This document shows positions 29,715-30,324 of a stretch of DNA of 30,324 nt, piece after piece (position 1 is the stretch's first letter; the number at the start of each line of letters is the position of its first letter). The DNA is taken from the NCBI GenBank assembly GCA_002633005.1, contig NMRA01000508.1, positions 237,707 through 268,030 of the forward strand. The letters are read 5' to 3'. Under the pieces are notes generated by a model. The model was not told the origin of the DNA. It searched no databases and saw only the letters and a program-made list of their open reading frames with translations. The translations under genes were made by a program, and so were the position numbers. Source of the stretch: Phoronis australis. Lineage: Eukaryota > Phoronida > Phoronidae.

Positions 29715-29874
29715 CACTTCCACACACCAGCAGTGCTGCATGGCACAACGTGCAAGTCAGTGGCCCTGGAGAAATGTGAATCGCAGAACTACGTTACCGT
29801 AAGACAATGTGCCAGTGGAGTGCCTGTGTATCCAGACGAACTATATCTGACTGCTACACAAATAAGCCTTGTTG
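29715..29874 (+). CDS. Internal exon of an unidentified gene
   Basis: A good polypyrimidine tract and CCCACAG acceptor precede the exon, and GTTG/GTGAGG is a plausible donor (160 nt, 53 codons plus one base). The only frame open throughout reads HFHTPAVLHGTTCKSVALEK, CESQNYVTVRQCASGV and PVYPDELYLTATQISLVG. A GTAAGA after codon 28 is an alternative donor. GC content and balanced residue use look coding, and there are three cysteines, but I do not recognise the family. It lies downstream of METTL18 on the same strand and probably belongs to the next gene. Confidence 0.6.
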
Positions 29875-30324
29875 GTGAGGATGCCCTTTCATAGGCAATG
29901 AGTCATTGTGGACAATAGCTCATTTCCTTTCCTGGAACTATACGAGGGACTGAAGCTAAAGAAGACCTAGTAACACTCTGGTCTAGTTCAGAGTCTGATT
30001 TTGGGCTCAAAACGATTCAAGTGATATGCTGCTGTGTTTACCGTCGATGTTATTGAGGCTGAATGAGGTTACATGAAAGAAAGCCACGTGTTGAAACTGG
30101 ACCTTTTTACAAGCGCTTCTATAGGCCATTGAAACTAGAACCCAGTGAAATGAAAGCCAAAAGCTGAGTGACATTAAATTTTCCTTTCAGAAGAAAGGCT
30201 TTATACTATTGGTAAAAACTTTTCAATTTGGTATAGATTATGGGGAAATGACATTCAGTGACTGCATCGATTGTCTTATTGTATGTTTTCAATTGTAGCT
30301 AGCTGGATAAGAATCTGCTATGCA
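29875..30324. other. Right end, no feature recognised
   Basis: Likely an intron after the 29715-29874 exon. No second exon, repeat or RNA gene can be supported. Confidence 0.4.

Noticed and set aside
1-30324. CRISPR arrays, operons, rRNA genes or intact tRNA genes
   Set aside because: None seen. The regular 22-bp array is a gapless minisatellite without spacers, and the one tRNA-like stretch does not fold into a complete cloverleaf.

Overview
The window is eukaryotic nuclear DNA from an animal, most likely a marine invertebrate. The evidence is AT-rich spliced genes with GT-AG introns, two genes recognisable as animal orthologues, Penelope-type retroelement fragments, a pearl-like tandem-repeat element and several MITEs. 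Most ORFs of 60-100 codons are chance openings in introns or repeats. The real coding sequence lies in short exons, which I joined by hand using splice sites, reading phase and family similarity. The species cannot be fixed from the sequence.

Two genes are arranged head to head, with start codons 138 bp apart. On the minus strand, from 16325 down to at least 5374, lies the N-terminal half of the TFIIIC90 (GTF3C4) orthologue: 13 phase-compatible exons encoding most of a WD40-type domain. Its C-terminal exons were not found. On the plus strand, 16464-25801, lies a complete eight-exon METTL18 orthologue (296 aa), the protein-histidine methyltransferase of ribosomal protein uL3. The 138 bp between them is the probable bidirectional promoter.

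Layout. 1-2123: mostly unassigned, with a possible minus-strand terminal exon pair at 465-813 and a poly(A) signal beyond it. 2124-5373: a tandemly duplicated intron-like block (X-Y-X'-Y'), with a pearl/Helentron-like repeat element between X' and Y'. 5374-16325: GTF3C4, whose introns carry a 571-bp MITE with 9-bp target duplications, head-to-head Penelope GIY-YIG endonuclease fragments and a large foldback element. 16464-25801: METTL18, whose introns carry a tRNA-like sequence, a decayed exon-5 copy, a 22-bp minisatellite and a TTAA-flanked piggyBac-type MITE. 25802-30324: METTL18 3' flank, a duplicated 1.25-kb segment, and one convincing but unidentified exon at 29715-29874.

The main caution is that three direct duplications (2681-4111, 19895-24508, 26057-28557) each have a single N exactly at the junction of two nearly identical copies. 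This looks like two haplotypes laid end to end by an assembler rather than true tandem duplication. The second one repeats METTL18 exon 6 and the 3' end of exon 5, and shows two amino-acid differences, a MITE presence/absence difference and minisatellite length variation between the presumed alleles.
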